In this document: one piece after another, positions 1-8,442 of the stretch
Layout: each line of letters begins with the position of its first letter
Position numbering within the stretch: the first letter of the stretch is position 1
Assembly: GCF_001507335.1 (NCBI RefSeq)
Contig: NZ_LMAH01000005.1
Location: forward strand, 1 to 64,000
Direction: 5' to 3'
Length of the DNA: 64,000 nt
DNA from: Chryseobacterium sp. JAH
GTDB lineage: Bacteria; Bacteroidota; Bacteroidia; Flavobacteriales; Weeksellaceae
Notes under the pieces: model-generated
Seen by the model: the letters and a program-made list of their open reading frames with translations, nothing else
Told to the model about the DNA's origin: nothing
Database searches by the model: none
Made by a program: the position numbers and the translations under genes

Positions 1-86
1 ATTATAGCAAGGAGAATTATAGAAATATTCATAAAATATTTGTTTAAAGCACATGCTTTTACACATGTGCTTTTAGATTATTAATT

Positions 87-500
87 TTAGCAGAACCAAT
101 CGCAAAGTGCTACCAAAATTCTTACAACCACTTTGATTATTTTATAAATTAATTTTGCTTTTCCTTTTGCTGCAACTTGTGTATTGCAGTCATCTGGTCT
201 ATCATAACTGTTATAGTCTGAAAGTACCTTAGTTTCGTACTTACCAAACTGATTGCCAGCTTTAATGTTGCTATGAACCTCAAGCATAAGGCTTCTCTCA
301 TAAGGAGTAAGTTTCGTTGCATCATTATTCTCTACATTTAGAATGAAGACATCGGGCTTTTCGTCATATACTGTTTTTGATACTTCTACTAAGCTCTGCA
401 TCCCTGCCTGCTTCATATCGTCTTGTACTTTAGTTTGTGCAAAAGCAAGGCTTCCTGCCATTACCATTACTACGCTTAAAAATTTGATTGATTTTTTCAT
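87..500 (-). CDS. Small secreted protein, paralogue 1 of a tandem pair
   Basis: This 137-residue protein begins with a clear Sec signal peptide (MKKSIKFLSVVMVMAGSLAFA, cleavage likely after AFA/Q). I do not recognise the family. The mature part is polar, with a KPDVFILNVE stretch near residues 49-58. A basic, hydrophobic C-terminal helix follows (KAKLIYKIIKVVVRILVALC) and the protein ends in CDWFC. There are three Cys: one in the middle (DDC) and two in the CDWFC tail. The gene at 648-1061 has exactly the same length and a nearly identical first half, while the C-terminal halves differ strongly. The basic amphipathic tail resembles membrane-active peptides, so an antibacterial or toxin-like role is possible, but this is inference only. 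Confidence 0.75.
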   Translation of the reverse strand: MKKSIKFLSVVMVMAGSLAFAQTKVQDDMKQAGMQSLVEVSKTVYDEKPDVFILNVENNDATKLTPYERSLMLEVHSNIKAGNQFGKYETKVLSDYNSYDRPDDCNTQVAAKGKAKLIYKIIKVVVRILVALCDWFC

Positions 501-647
501 GATGTTAGTTTTTCTTCTCTATTTAATTATAAATGAATACGGTGAGAGAAGAGATTTTAACCGGATTCATTGATTATTAGTTAATTTTTGAATATTCTTT
601 CGAATGATTAATATTAAGAATGTTGTGTTTATTTGAATATCGTCTGA

Positions 648-1061
648 TTAGCAAATCCAATCACATATTTCATCTAAGATTCTAACAATTGCTTTAATAA
701 TTTTGATAATCTTCTTTTTATTAAGTTTTGCAGCAGTTTCTTGCGCACAATCTTCCTGTCTGTCATAACTGCTGTGTTGGGAAAGAATCTTTGTTTCATA
801 TTTTCCGAATTGATTGCCAGCCTTGATATTATTATGAACTTCCATCATCAAGGTTCTTTCGTAAGCCGTTAGTGTTGTACCATCATTTTTTTCTACATTT
901 AGAATGAAGACATCGGGCTTTTCGTCATATACTGTTTTTGATACTTCTACTAAGCTCTGCATCCCTGCCTGCTTCATATCGTCTTGTACTTTAGTTTGTG
1001 CAAAAGCAAGGCTTCCTGCCATTACCATTACTACGCTTAAAAATTTGATTGATTTTTTCAT
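648..1061 (-). CDS. Small secreted protein, paralogue 2 of a tandem pair
   Basis: This is a tandem duplicate of the gene at 87-500, also 137 residues. I chose the start at 1061 because it aligns with the paralogue's start and signal peptide; an upstream in-frame Met at 1169 would add 36 residues with no signal character. Residues 1-58 are the same in both proteins and the DNA there is essentially identical, whereas the second half has diverged. The tail is KKKIIKIIKAIVRILDEICD followed by WIC, so the CDWxC ending is kept. A Cys-containing RQEDC segment matches RPDDC in the paralogue. Function unknown. Confidence 0.72.
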   Translation of the reverse strand: MKKSIKFLSVVMVMAGSLAFAQTKVQDDMKQAGMQSLVEVSKTVYDEKPDVFILNVEKNDGTTLTAYERTLMMEVHNNIKAGNQFGKYETKILSQHSSYDRQEDCAQETAAKLNKKKIIKIIKAIVRILDEICDWIC

Positions 1062-1595
1062 GTTAGTTTTTCTTCTCGATATTATTTGATGTTGTATTTC
1101 CAGCGAGAGAAGTATTTTTACCGGAATCATCGTTGCTAATTTTATTTTTTTCCTATTAGGTATTCTCATAATCTTAATCTTTAGCGATTTTAGAGAATTG
1201 TCTTAAACCTTACGGGGTTTTTACCACTTATAATACTTTCACATATCTGTTGTCTTTTTATTATTTTAATTTAGTTAATGATTCTCTTTGAATTTAAACC
1301 TTACGGGGTTAGATGATTAGTTTTGGTTATTAGTTTTTAGTTTTTAGTCTATTACTTAAAGAAGTTACTCTTCATCGTAAATGTTTTGGATGTAATTAAT
1401 GTAATTTGAAAATTTATTCATTGGCTATTATTTTTATGGTATCTATTAAAAATAAGCTACATTTAGTTACAGGTTAATACTTATTTGTTTTATCATGGAG
1501 ATTTTCCTAGTGGGAATTTCATACTGTTAATTTTTGCTGTCCATATAATGTTATTCATTTGAATATTTGTTTTTTAGTTTGTTTTAATTTGATAG
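1062..1595. other. Non-coding stretch with short repeats
   Basis: No convincing gene is seen. The 15-mer AAACCTTACGGGGTT occurs twice (near 1206 and 1295) and can fold back on itself (AAACC/GGTTT). AT-rich runs of TTAGTTTTTAG follow around 1321-1350. The stretch separates the secreted paralogues from the inverted element at 1596. Confidence 0.5.
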
Positions 1596-1700
1596 TTCAA
1601 AAGTATATCGGCTACAAGCAAAAAGAAATTATTTTCGACAGAAACGATTATTTATCCGTTCAGATTTTAATTTTGTACGATGAACTTATTTTTATATATC
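1596..1700 (+). promoter_or_regulatory. Upstream element, copy 1 (inverted copy of the lanB leader)
   Basis: About 105 bp here match, on the opposite strand, the region just upstream of lanB (7857-7960). Both contain the near-identical core AAGCAAAAAGAAATTA, then TTTCGACAGAAACGATTATT, then CGTTCAGATT. Homology continues to a GATGAA..TATTTTTA.AT segment. In this copy the element points rightward, toward the IS21 relic and the candidate precursor peptide. The two copies bracket the RiPP locus. They could be promoters for the same regulator (a LytTR site is plausible around CGTTCAG) or the ends of a mobilised unit. Confidence 0.6.
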
Positions 1701-1959
1701 AAGTAAGAATGTAAATAGAACTTGAAAAAGTAATAAGGGAGAAAAAGAAATGCAGTTAATACTTAGAGCTTCTAATCTTTAAAGTATTGCTGAAAGCTTC
1801 TGCAACAGGATGGGTAGACATAGGGCTTGCAATTATGTTGGTGCATGGCGATCCTGTTGTATTATAGTAGATCTCTATTATGGAAGATGTATAGATCTTG
1901 ATATTTTCTTGATATACTGGTACGGAACACTACTGACTCACAGAGGCTATTGGCTTGCT

Positions 1960-2100
1960 CTCAGAATAGCTACAAAAAACTGAACTTCTTTAAGTTTCCC
2001 GCTTTCCTTATCAATAATGGAGAGTGGCTTTCCTGCATAATCGACATATATCCTATCACCAGATTTGGGATTTATATGCATCATTGGGTTCACACGTAAT
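1960..2100 (-). pseudogene. IS21-family IstA transposase relic
   Basis: On the minus strand a short open stretch reads MMHINPKSGDRIYVDYAGKP, then LSIIDKESGKLKEVQFFVAI. This matches the start of the DDE catalytic core of IS21 IstA transposases (typical form GDKxxVDYAGKKL..ID..TGE..EVEVFVAIL). The flanks are full of stops and no istB is present, so this is a decayed fragment. Weakly related broken sequence may extend from about 1750 to 2340. The rightward open frame on the other strand (2065-2337) is a shadow. Confidence 0.65.
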
Positions 2101-2430
2101 ATAAACCAGATAACAAGTTGTTATTTTGAACCCAAAAATGGTGGTCCATTTATTCGAAATCAATGCTCAACTAGATCGCATTTCCACTGTGGCCTTTCAA
2201 GAAGTACTCTCCATAGAAGTCGACAAAGGCAATATATCTTATTCGGCAAAAATCACAGTGAACTTAATATGTCTAAAAACCCGAAAATCGCAACAGTGGT
2301 GCTAAAAGCTGACAGCTTTTTTATAATCGTCAAATAATAGAATCTTAACGTCTATTAGGGCGTTTTTATCGATAGCTTTTGTTTTTATTTTGTTTGTGTG
2401 GCAATTTTGATCTATAAAACTAATATAACC

Positions 2431-2571
2431 ATGAATAACAAGACTAAAACTCAAGGATCAAAACTATCTATCAACAAAAAAGTAATCAAAAATTATTCAA
2501 AGTCAAAAAACATGTATGATTTTGAAACCACCAATCCAACAGGGGTTCCAACAACGTCATCAATATATTAA
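2431..2571 (+). CDS. Candidate RiPP precursor peptide (LanB substrate)
   Basis: This 46-residue peptide begins MNNKTKTQGSKLSINKKVIK. The KLSINKKVIKNY part resembles the leader motif of Bacteroidota class I lanthipeptide precursors (K-L-x-L/I-x-K-K-x-I-x-x-L). The C-terminal half is rich in Thr and Ser: FETTNPTGVPTTSSIY, with five Thr and two Ser in the last 15 residues. It contains no Cys, so lanthionine rings cannot form within it, and a dehydrated linear peptide is more likely. It lies 11 nt upstream of the receiver-like gene and next to a full-length lanB operon on the other strand. An alternative leader/core boundary is near the internal NMYD. The assignment rests on size, composition and context. 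Confidence 0.6.
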   Translation: MNNKTKTQGSKLSINKKVIKNYSKSKNMYDFETTNPTGVPTTSSIY

Positions 2572-2581
2572 TATATCAATT

Positions 2582-2938
2582 ATGTTAGTAAACTGTAAAA
2601 TTTTGTCCAGTGACTTTTTGATAAATCAAAAAATTGAGAATTTTATAAAATCTACTCCATTTTTTTATTTGCAAGAAAATAGTAATGATTTCGAAAATAA
2701 TCAAATTATCTTTTGGGATATAGATACGATTAACATTGATATACTTTTAATCAAAGAAAGAATTACCGAAGGGTCTATTATACTTTTGATATCTTCTTTA
2801 ATTTCTAAAAGTGTGATATCTGAAATGTTTGGTAGTGAAATTTTTAGAAATATATCGGTTTTAACAAAAAATGTAGCATACTCACAATTTGTTGACGAAG
2901 TAAGTCAACTAATTGAAAATAGAGCGTTTAGTCCCTAA
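2582..2938 (+). CDS. Small receiver-like protein, no output domain
   Basis: About 118 residues from the ATG at 2582; a longer frame from 2516 overlaps the precursor peptide and is unlikely. The pattern of short strands and helices resembles a CheY-like receiver: NCKILSSDFLINQKIENFI, then QIIFWDIDTI with an Asp where the phospho-acceptor strand would end, then ILLISSLIS, then NISVLTKNVAYSQFVDEVSQ. The usual acidic pair and Lys are not obvious, so it may be a pseudo-receiver. It directly follows the candidate precursor and converges on the LytTR regulator at 2969. It may modulate that two-component system. This is a weak family call. Confidence 0.5.
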   Translation: MLVNCKILSSDFLINQKIENFIKSTPFFYLQENSNDFENNQIIFWDIDTINIDILLIKERITEGSIILLISSLISKSVISEMFGSEIFRNISVLTKNVAYSQFVDEVSQLIENRAFSP

Positions 2939-2968
2939 ATTAAGATATAGATAATGTTTCTATGAAAA

Positions 2969-3679
2969 CTATATTCCTAACAAGCTGAATAATTCATCTT
3001 TCTTGTTACTGGCGATAGTAATACTTTTATTATTATTCAATTCAATCATGTTACCAGAAACAGATTTAATAGAAGTAATTTTCACTATAAAGGATCTTTG
3101 GACTCTCAAAAATATTGGAGGTATAAGAATAGCTTCCATTGATTTCAAGGTCGCCAGCGTTGTATACGATTCCGTATTGGTTACAATCTTAAGGTAATCA
3201 CCTAATGCTTCAACATATACTATATCTTCTAATATTATTTTAACAAGCTTTCCATTAGCTTTAATAAAGATTCGGTCTAAAACAGCTTCAGAAGCTATTG
3301 CTTTTTTATCTGATGACAAAATTTTTTCTTTTGCTCTGCTAACAGCTTTAAAAAATCGGTCGTAGGCCACAGGTTTTACTAAAAAATCTACAACCCCATT
3401 TTCAAACCCATCCAATGCAAAATCTCTATGAGCAGTAATGAAAATTATAGCAGGTTGTTTGGGTAGTGATCGAATAAGATCAATACCGCTTATCTTAGGC
3501 ATATTGATATCTGTAATAACAATATCTATATCGTGTGAATGAAGATATGCCAATGCGTCGACAGGATCTTCAAAAGAAGCTTTTAAATTTAGAAACGGAA
3601 CAGTATTTACAAAATTTACAATAAGATCTTTACCTATTGGTTCATCATCAATTACCACACAACGTAATTTTTCGCTCAT
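2969..3679 (-). CDS. LytTR-family response regulator
   Basis: This 236-residue regulator has an N-terminal receiver (residues 4-120). The acidic pair is in CVVIDDEP, the phospho-acceptor Asp in IVITDINMPKISG, and a Lys in FLVKPVAYDRF. A LytTR DNA-binding domain follows (about 135-236; IFIKANGKLVKI, ILEDIVYVEALGDYLKI). It overlaps the upstream kinase gene by 4 nt (ATGA), so the two are co-translated. Family knowledge: LytTR regulators often control peptide or cell-surface functions and bind repeated short sites. The duplicated element at 1596 and 7857 is the obvious place to look for such sites. Confidence 0.92.
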   Translation of the reverse strand: MSEKLRCVVIDDEPIGKDLIVNFVNTVPFLNLKASFEDPVDALAYLHSHDIDIVITDINMPKISGIDLIRSLPKQPAIIFITAHRDFALDGFENGVVDFLVKPVAYDRFFKAVSRAKEKILSSDKKAIASEAVLDRIFIKANGKLVKIILEDIVYVEALGDYLKIVTNTESYTTLATLKSMEAILIPPIFLRVQRSFIVKITSIKSVSGNMIELNNNKSITIASNKKDELFSLLGI

Positions 3680-4842
3680 CTTATGTCTAAGTTTATTGTT
3701 AAAGAAACAAAAAAGCTTTTGTTTCTGTCTTCTATTTTTAGTTCGTGGGAATCGGGATAAATTAGATTTAGTCTTTTTTGAGTATTTTTTAATCCTATTC
3801 CACCTAAAGCCGTTTTTTTCTTAAATTCCTCTTTATTATTTTCGATTGCAAAGTAAAAAATATAATTCACAATCTTTATAGTTATATGAATAAAATTATT
3901 GTTTTTTTCTTGTAATCCATACTTGAATGCATTTTCGATAAAAGTAAAGCAGAGTAGTGGAGCAATCTCTAAATGAGTATCATCGCTTTCAGTAATATCC
4001 AACGAAATATCTTTATCAGTAGAATATCGCATCCTTTCCAAGAAAAAATAATTTTTGATAAAATCTAACTCTTTTTGTAGTGGTACTTTTTCAATATTAG
4101 ATTCATATAACGTGTAAGACATTAGATCTGAAATATTAATAATAGTTTCTGAAGCAAGTGGGTTTTTGCTCACTACTAAACCATAGAGATTATTTAAAGT
4201 ATTAAAAAGAAAATGGGGGTTTAGTTGAGCTTTAAGAAAGTCTTTTTCAATATTTACATTTTGTAATTCTAAATTTAGATTTTGTTTTTCAATAGAAATA
4301 GTTCTACTGTAAAGTCTTGTAGTATCAAACAAAATCTTTATAAAAAATGACGGGGAAAAGGCGTACATAACAATTATAGCATTCGATAAAACATTTTCGA
4401 CAGATATAGCATCCCAATAGGACTGTTCCGCATTTTTACTTATAATGTTCTTTAAAGGACCGGTATGAATATCAAATCCAAAATAATCTAGAATATAAAA
4501 TTGTAAATAATTTGTAGTAAGCCACATATAAAATACTAAAGGGCTATATAAGATTATTAAAAGGATTCCCCAGTTTTTCACTTTAAATGCTTTCGGGATG
4601 AAGAAGTAGAAAGACAAATAAAAAACCACCATATTATTAATAATCAGACGACCTGTTAATAATACACTGGATTCAGCAGGCAGCGCAGCTTCAATCCAGT
4701 AGTTAAAAAACAATAACGACATGAAAAAAAGCCACATCGAAGTATGGAGAATGAATCTTCTAAAAGGAGTATATAAATCGTTAAAATTAATAAGAGAAAT
4801 CCTTTTTAAAAAAGGATCCAATTCTTTTTCTCTAAAATTCAT
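3676..4842 (-). CDS. LytS/YehU-type membrane sensor histidine kinase
   Basis: A 388-residue sensor kinase. Four membrane segments occupy roughly residues 28-185 (for example FILHTSMWLFFMSLLFF and WGILLIILYSPLVFYMWL). The phospho-acceptor histidine lies in the family signature FLKAQLNPHFLFNTLNNL (about 205-222). A divergent GHKL ATPase domain follows, with FIENAFKYGL as N-box and GGIGLKNTQKRL as G-box. There is no large extracellular sensor, so the ligand is probably small or membrane-associated, such as a peptide. It starts 4 nt after the lanB stop and overlaps the LytTR gene. Peptide sensing is inferred from context. Confidence 0.9.
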   Translation of the reverse strand: MNFREKELDPFLKRISLINFNDLYTPFRRFILHTSMWLFFMSLLFFNYWIEAALPAESSVLLTGRLIINNMVVFYLSFYFFIPKAFKVKNWGILLIILYSPLVFYMWLTTNYLQFYILDYFGFDIHTGPLKNIISKNAEQSYWDAISVENVLSNAIIVMYAFSPSFFIKILFDTTRLYSRTISIEKQNLNLELQNVNIEKDFLKAQLNPHFLFNTLNNLYGLVVSKNPLASETIINISDLMSYTLYESNIEKVPLQKELDFIKNYFFLERMRYSTDKDISLDITESDDTHLEIAPLLCFTFIENAFKYGLQEKNNNFIHITIKIVNYIFYFAIENNKEEFKKKTALGGIGLKNTQKRLNLIYPDSHELKIEDRNKSFFVSLTINLDIR

Positions 4843-4846
4843 ATCA

Positions 4847-7822
4847 CTATTTTTTTTGATTTAGAACTCTGCTAAAATGTTTCGTTGCGAATGTATATGT
4901 CATTAATTCAAGTGCTCTTTGTTCTGAATTAAACCATCTGTTTATACTCATGTGAATGTAACTTGATAGCCTGTCTTTAGAAAGATTCAAATTACTTAGA
5001 TCGTTATCTCTTTCTGTAAATATACTTTCAAATTTATTATTGTCAAAAAACAAGTTCAAATCATTGCTTAGCTCCCGATATTTTAATTTTAAATGAGTCT
5101 TAAATTCTAATGAAAATTCATTTAAAAAGATAATCTCCATTTTTTTACAGAAGTCCAGCTTTTCCTCTAAAGATAATTCAAATAAAGAAAGCCAGGAATC
5201 CACATTCTTTACTGCAGCGAATAGTTTAATATTCTCATTTTCAAAAAAATATGGATTGGAAAGTAAATTTAAAATTAACCTACTGTCTGCAAAAAACGCT
5301 TTCTCGGTATCTTCTATGTAATCAGGATGATATCTGTTTAATTCTCTATGATACGTATCTAACTGAATATTCCAAATCATTTTCTTTTGAAAATAGCAGT
5401 TTAAAATTTCTTGGGTTTTCTGAAGTACATTCGAATATGATTGTTTGTTAACTAGATTTAATCTCAATCTAATATGATGATGGGGATCTGTGTACCGGAT
5501 GAAAAACGCACTTTTTATAATTTTATTTATTATAAGCTCATCCAAAAGAGGTTTTATTTCACTAGATAAAAGTTCATCTGAAAAGTTAGAATTACAATAT
5601 ATTTTGAAATATAACCATTCACTTCCGGGTAAAAAACTTCTTTGTAGGGTAGAATTGGTTTGAAGATATTTGGCTTCTTTTTTTACTATTTTATTCTGGA
5701 GAGGAAGTACTATTTGTTCGCTAAAATTAGAATTTTCGTTAATATTTATAGATTCAGATAATTGTACTATTTTACTATCTTTCAGTTCGGAAATTAGTAA
5801 TATGAGATATGAGTCATTGCTTGTATCAATAAAAAGTTCATTATCACCTTTAACGAGTACTATAAATTTTGCGACGTTCCATCTTTTAATAAAAACCTTT
5901 AATTCTACTAAGGAATCTTTTGATTTTTGAATAGTCTTTATATCATTTTCAAGAAGTATCCAAGTAGCTCTATGTAAAATAATGTTTTTAAATACTATTC
6001 TGGGAATAAATCTCTTTTTTGATTTTGTATAGTTGAAATTTAAATTAAAATTATCCTGCTTTTGAAACTGTAATGCACAAAGAAAATTGTAAGCTGAATT
6101 ATCGCTTCTTTTAAAGTTGTGAGCGTTTGAAAGCCTCGGAATAATTCTCTTATTTAATTTTTTTGATCTTAAAATAATTTCTTCATCGATAATAGATACA
6201 AACAGATCACTAAGCAATATCTGCCTTGCATTAGATGAATTTTCACTCAAAATAGTAATTTCATATTCTGAAAGTTGAGGCCTTCTCACAATATTCGCAT
6301 CTCTTTTTTGTGGAATGTAAACAATTTCTGCAATCAGGACGTCCGGATTATTGATTTCTTCTTGACTTCGTATTTCTTCACACAAGCTTTCTATTTGCTC
6401 GTCGAGTAATGCAAATCTTCCTAAAATTGCATTAGGATTCGGATTCGAAATATTTTGGATGAAAAAGTTTTCTTTATAAGGGATTCCAATTATACAGCAG
6501 TTTTCTACAGTAAAAGAAAATTCATTCAATATCGATAAATCTTCTTCATGCAATTTGATGACATCTTCCTGCCTTTTTTCTATTAAATTAATTAGAAAAT
6601 CAAGGTTTAATTTTCCAACATTTTCTGCAAGTTTTTTTTTCTTATTAGCCGTTCCAGCAATTAGAGAATTTGTAGATAAGTTTCCAATCTCTGCTGAGGC
6701 AGGGAAGCTTATTCCAAATTCATCATCTAACATTTCTGTAAGTTGAACTTCTTCACAATCATATTTTACTCTAAAAATTCTTTTAAAATGCTCCAGTTCA
6801 CTATGAGTAGAGTGATTGCTCTTAAAATATGAAAGAATAGAAAGAGATGAATTTATATTTTTAAGCATTCTTTCATCCAACGTAAAAGAACTTTCTTTGG
6901 TATGCAATAGATCAACATGAAACAAATGCTTATTATTTATTCCGAAAGGTTTCACCAATGATTTTATTATCTCAATTTCATGTAAAGGCAAATAGCTAAC
7001 ATCTGTGTTTTCTATAATTTTTAAACACTCTTGTATTTCATTAAATATCTCGAGGTATAGTTTCGCAACTGAAACGTTCTCTTCAATTAATCTTTTTAAA
7101 GTTTTTACTATGTATTTTATATTGTCTGAGGTAACTTTAATTTGTAATTCATTTACTAAAAATTTGCTTATAATTAATTCATCTAAAAACAAAGAAATTT
7201 CTTCAGAATCAAAATTTTCTGTAAAAAAAGCATGAATATCTTCATAGGAAGTTAATTCAGTTGTCTTATATAATTTGCAAAGATGTTCGTTAATTTCTAG
7301 AGAAGTCAGTTGAAATTTTTCATCATCCTCTCTTCCTATAGGTTCCTGATATCGATAATAATCTCCAAGTTCGTAAACAGTATTATTTATTTTATAAAAA
7401 AGTTTTTTTCTTATCTCAGGATGGTTTTCTATAGATGACTTTAAATCATGCAGGAAATCCATATCAATTCTTGCCCTTCTCCTGAGTTTCGAATCTTCCA
7501 GTTCAGCAGTTTTAGTATTTTTCAATGCTACTCCGGCCATTGTTCCATAAGGCGTAGATCTAGTGGTTATTCTGAGTGCATACTTCTTTAATGTATCAAT
7601 TAATTTTGGAACCTTATCTTTACTTAATATTCCATTTTTATAAGATATAATTAAGTGGTAGAGCTCAGGTGAGCTCCAGTAGATAGAGGCAACAAACCTA
7701 TCGTTTCTCATCATTTCTTCGACAACAATTTCAAGATTTTTAGTTGCATTGCCATTAAATAATATTTGGGTAAAAAATAAAGGCTTTCTAAGCAGATATT
7801 TACCATATGTCTCATGCTTCAT
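4847..7822 (-). CDS. Full-length class I lanthipeptide-type dehydratase (LanB)
   Basis: At 991 residues this matches full-length LanB enzymes, which glutamylate Ser/Thr of a precursor using Glu-tRNA and then eliminate glutamate to give dehydroalanine/dehydrobutyrine. The N-terminal Lant_dehydr_N domain shows RITTRSTPYGTMAGVAL (about 84-100) and RARIDMDFLHDL. The C-terminal elimination domain (from about 720) shows SEWLYFKIYCN, FIRYTDPHHHIRLRL and QLDTYHRELNRY. No LanC cyclase, protease or ABC exporter is present in the cluster, so the product may be linear or finished elsewhere. It is the first gene of a tight three-gene operon with kinase and regulator. The gene is very AT-rich, consistent with transfer. 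Confidence 0.9.
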   Translation of the reverse strand: MKHETYGKYLLRKPLFFTQILFNGNATKNLEIVVEEMMRNDRFVASIYWSSPELYHLIISYKNGILSKDKVPKLIDTLKKYALRITTRSTPYGTMAGVALKNTKTAELEDSKLRRRARIDMDFLHDLKSSIENHPEIRKKLFYKINNTVYELGDYYRYQEPIGREDDEKFQLTSLEINEHLCKLYKTTELTSYEDIHAFFTENFDSEEISLFLDELIISKFLVNELQIKVTSDNIKYIVKTLKRLIEENVSVAKLYLEIFNEIQECLKIIENTDVSYLPLHEIEIIKSLVKPFGINNKHLFHVDLLHTKESSFTLDERMLKNINSSLSILSYFKSNHSTHSELEHFKRIFRVKYDCEEVQLTEMLDDEFGISFPASAEIGNLSTNSLIAGTANKKKKLAENVGKLNLDFLINLIEKRQEDVIKLHEEDLSILNEFSFTVENCCIIGIPYKENFFIQNISNPNPNAILGRFALLDEQIESLCEEIRSQEEINNPDVLIAEIVYIPQKRDANIVRRPQLSEYEITILSENSSNARQILLSDLFVSIIDEEIILRSKKLNKRIIPRLSNAHNFKRSDNSAYNFLCALQFQKQDNFNLNFNYTKSKKRFIPRIVFKNIILHRATWILLENDIKTIQKSKDSLVELKVFIKRWNVAKFIVLVKGDNELFIDTSNDSYLILLISELKDSKIVQLSESININENSNFSEQIVLPLQNKIVKKEAKYLQTNSTLQRSFLPGSEWLYFKIYCNSNFSDELLSSEIKPLLDELIINKIIKSAFFIRYTDPHHHIRLRLNLVNKQSYSNVLQKTQEILNCYFQKKMIWNIQLDTYHRELNRYHPDYIEDTEKAFFADSRLILNLLSNPYFFENENIKLFAAVKNVDSWLSLFELSLEEKLDFCKKMEIIFLNEFSLEFKTHLKLKYRELSNDLNLFFDNNKFESIFTERDNDLSNLNLSKDRLSSYIHMSINRWFNSEQRALELMTYTFATKHFSRVLNQKK

Positions 7823-7856
7823 ATTGATATTCTGGTTCTAGTTTATAATGTTTTCA

Positions 7857-7960
7857 ATATTTAAAAATAGTTTCATCCTATAAAATTAGAATCTGAACGA
7901 CTAAATAATCGTTTCTGTCGAAATTAATTTCTTTTTGCTTTTAGGTGATATACTTTTGAA
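7857..7960 (-). promoter_or_regulatory. Upstream element, copy 2 (lanB leader/promoter)
   Basis: This is the second copy of the ~105-bp element, pointing leftward into lanB and ending about 35 nt before its start codon. On the minus strand it contains AAGCAAAAAGAAATTA, TTTCGACAGAAACGATTATT and CGTTCAGATT. Most differences from copy 1 are single substitutions. Its position fits a promoter/operator for the lanB-kinase-regulator operon. Confidence 0.6.
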
Positions 7961-8281
7961 GTATGAAATTTAAATAAACAAAAATATAAACTAATAATCT
8001 AAAATGAAGACAAAGTTTAAGTCAAGAAATTTTAAAAATCACATTAATTATTGTGTCATGATTAAACCACCATGAAAAATTACGGAATATTAATTCCTAA
8101 AATAAAAGAATTATAAGCGATGAAAAGGTAATAGCATCAGATTAGATGATGAGAATGCCAAATTGCTTATCGAAATAAATATTTACCTAGAAAAACTAAA
8201 CTAAAATAAAGTCTAATATGCAAAATATGCTCTACACAACAGAATTTTTTCACTGACGATTAACCAATAAATAATAAAACC
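7961..8281. other. AT-rich intergenic region with tiny open frames
   Basis: No supported gene. A 23-codon frame at 8004-8075 (MKTKFKSRNFKNHINYCVM..) and a 14-codon frame just after it are preceded by AT-rich sequence, but neither has a recognisable leader or conserved feature. They could be small peptides of the neighbouring RiPP locus; I do not call them. Confidence 0.3.
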
Positions 8282-8437
8282 ATGAAACTATTATCTTTAT
8301 TTATGGCGATCCAAGTATCTGCCATATTCTTAACAGAGAATTTTCGGGAATTTTCTCTAACTTCAGCTATTAGTCTGATAAGTTTAATTTCATTTTCCGG
8401 AGTTTTTATTCAAAATATCCTTAACTATAAAAAGTGA
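8282..8437 (+). CDS. Small hydrophobic protein, 51 residues
   Basis: An ATG preceded by AATAATAAAACC starts a 51-codon frame. It has two hydrophobic stretches (LLSLFMAIQVSAIFL and AISLISLISFSGVFI) separated by a short charged loop and ends in NYKK. It looks like a two-helix membrane protein. Its stop overlaps a possible GTG start of the next gene and lies 5 nt before that gene's ATG, so the two are probably co-transcribed. No family recognised. Confidence 0.5.
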   Translation: MKLLSLFMAIQVSAIFLTENFREFSLTSAISLISLISFSGVFIQNILNYKK

Positions 8438-8442
8438 TAATT

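Noticed and set aside
343..573. Plus-strand frames opposite the secreted paralogues (also 904-1089)
   Set aside because: They mirror the coding strand of the real genes and have no independent support.
2065..2337. 90-codon rightward open frame
   Set aside because: It partly overlaps the minus-strand IstA relic, is Arg/Ser/Cys-rich, and has no start context; a shadow frame.
8004..8075. 23-codon frame as a second RiPP precursor
   Set aside because: No leader motif and few Ser/Thr; could not be told from noise.
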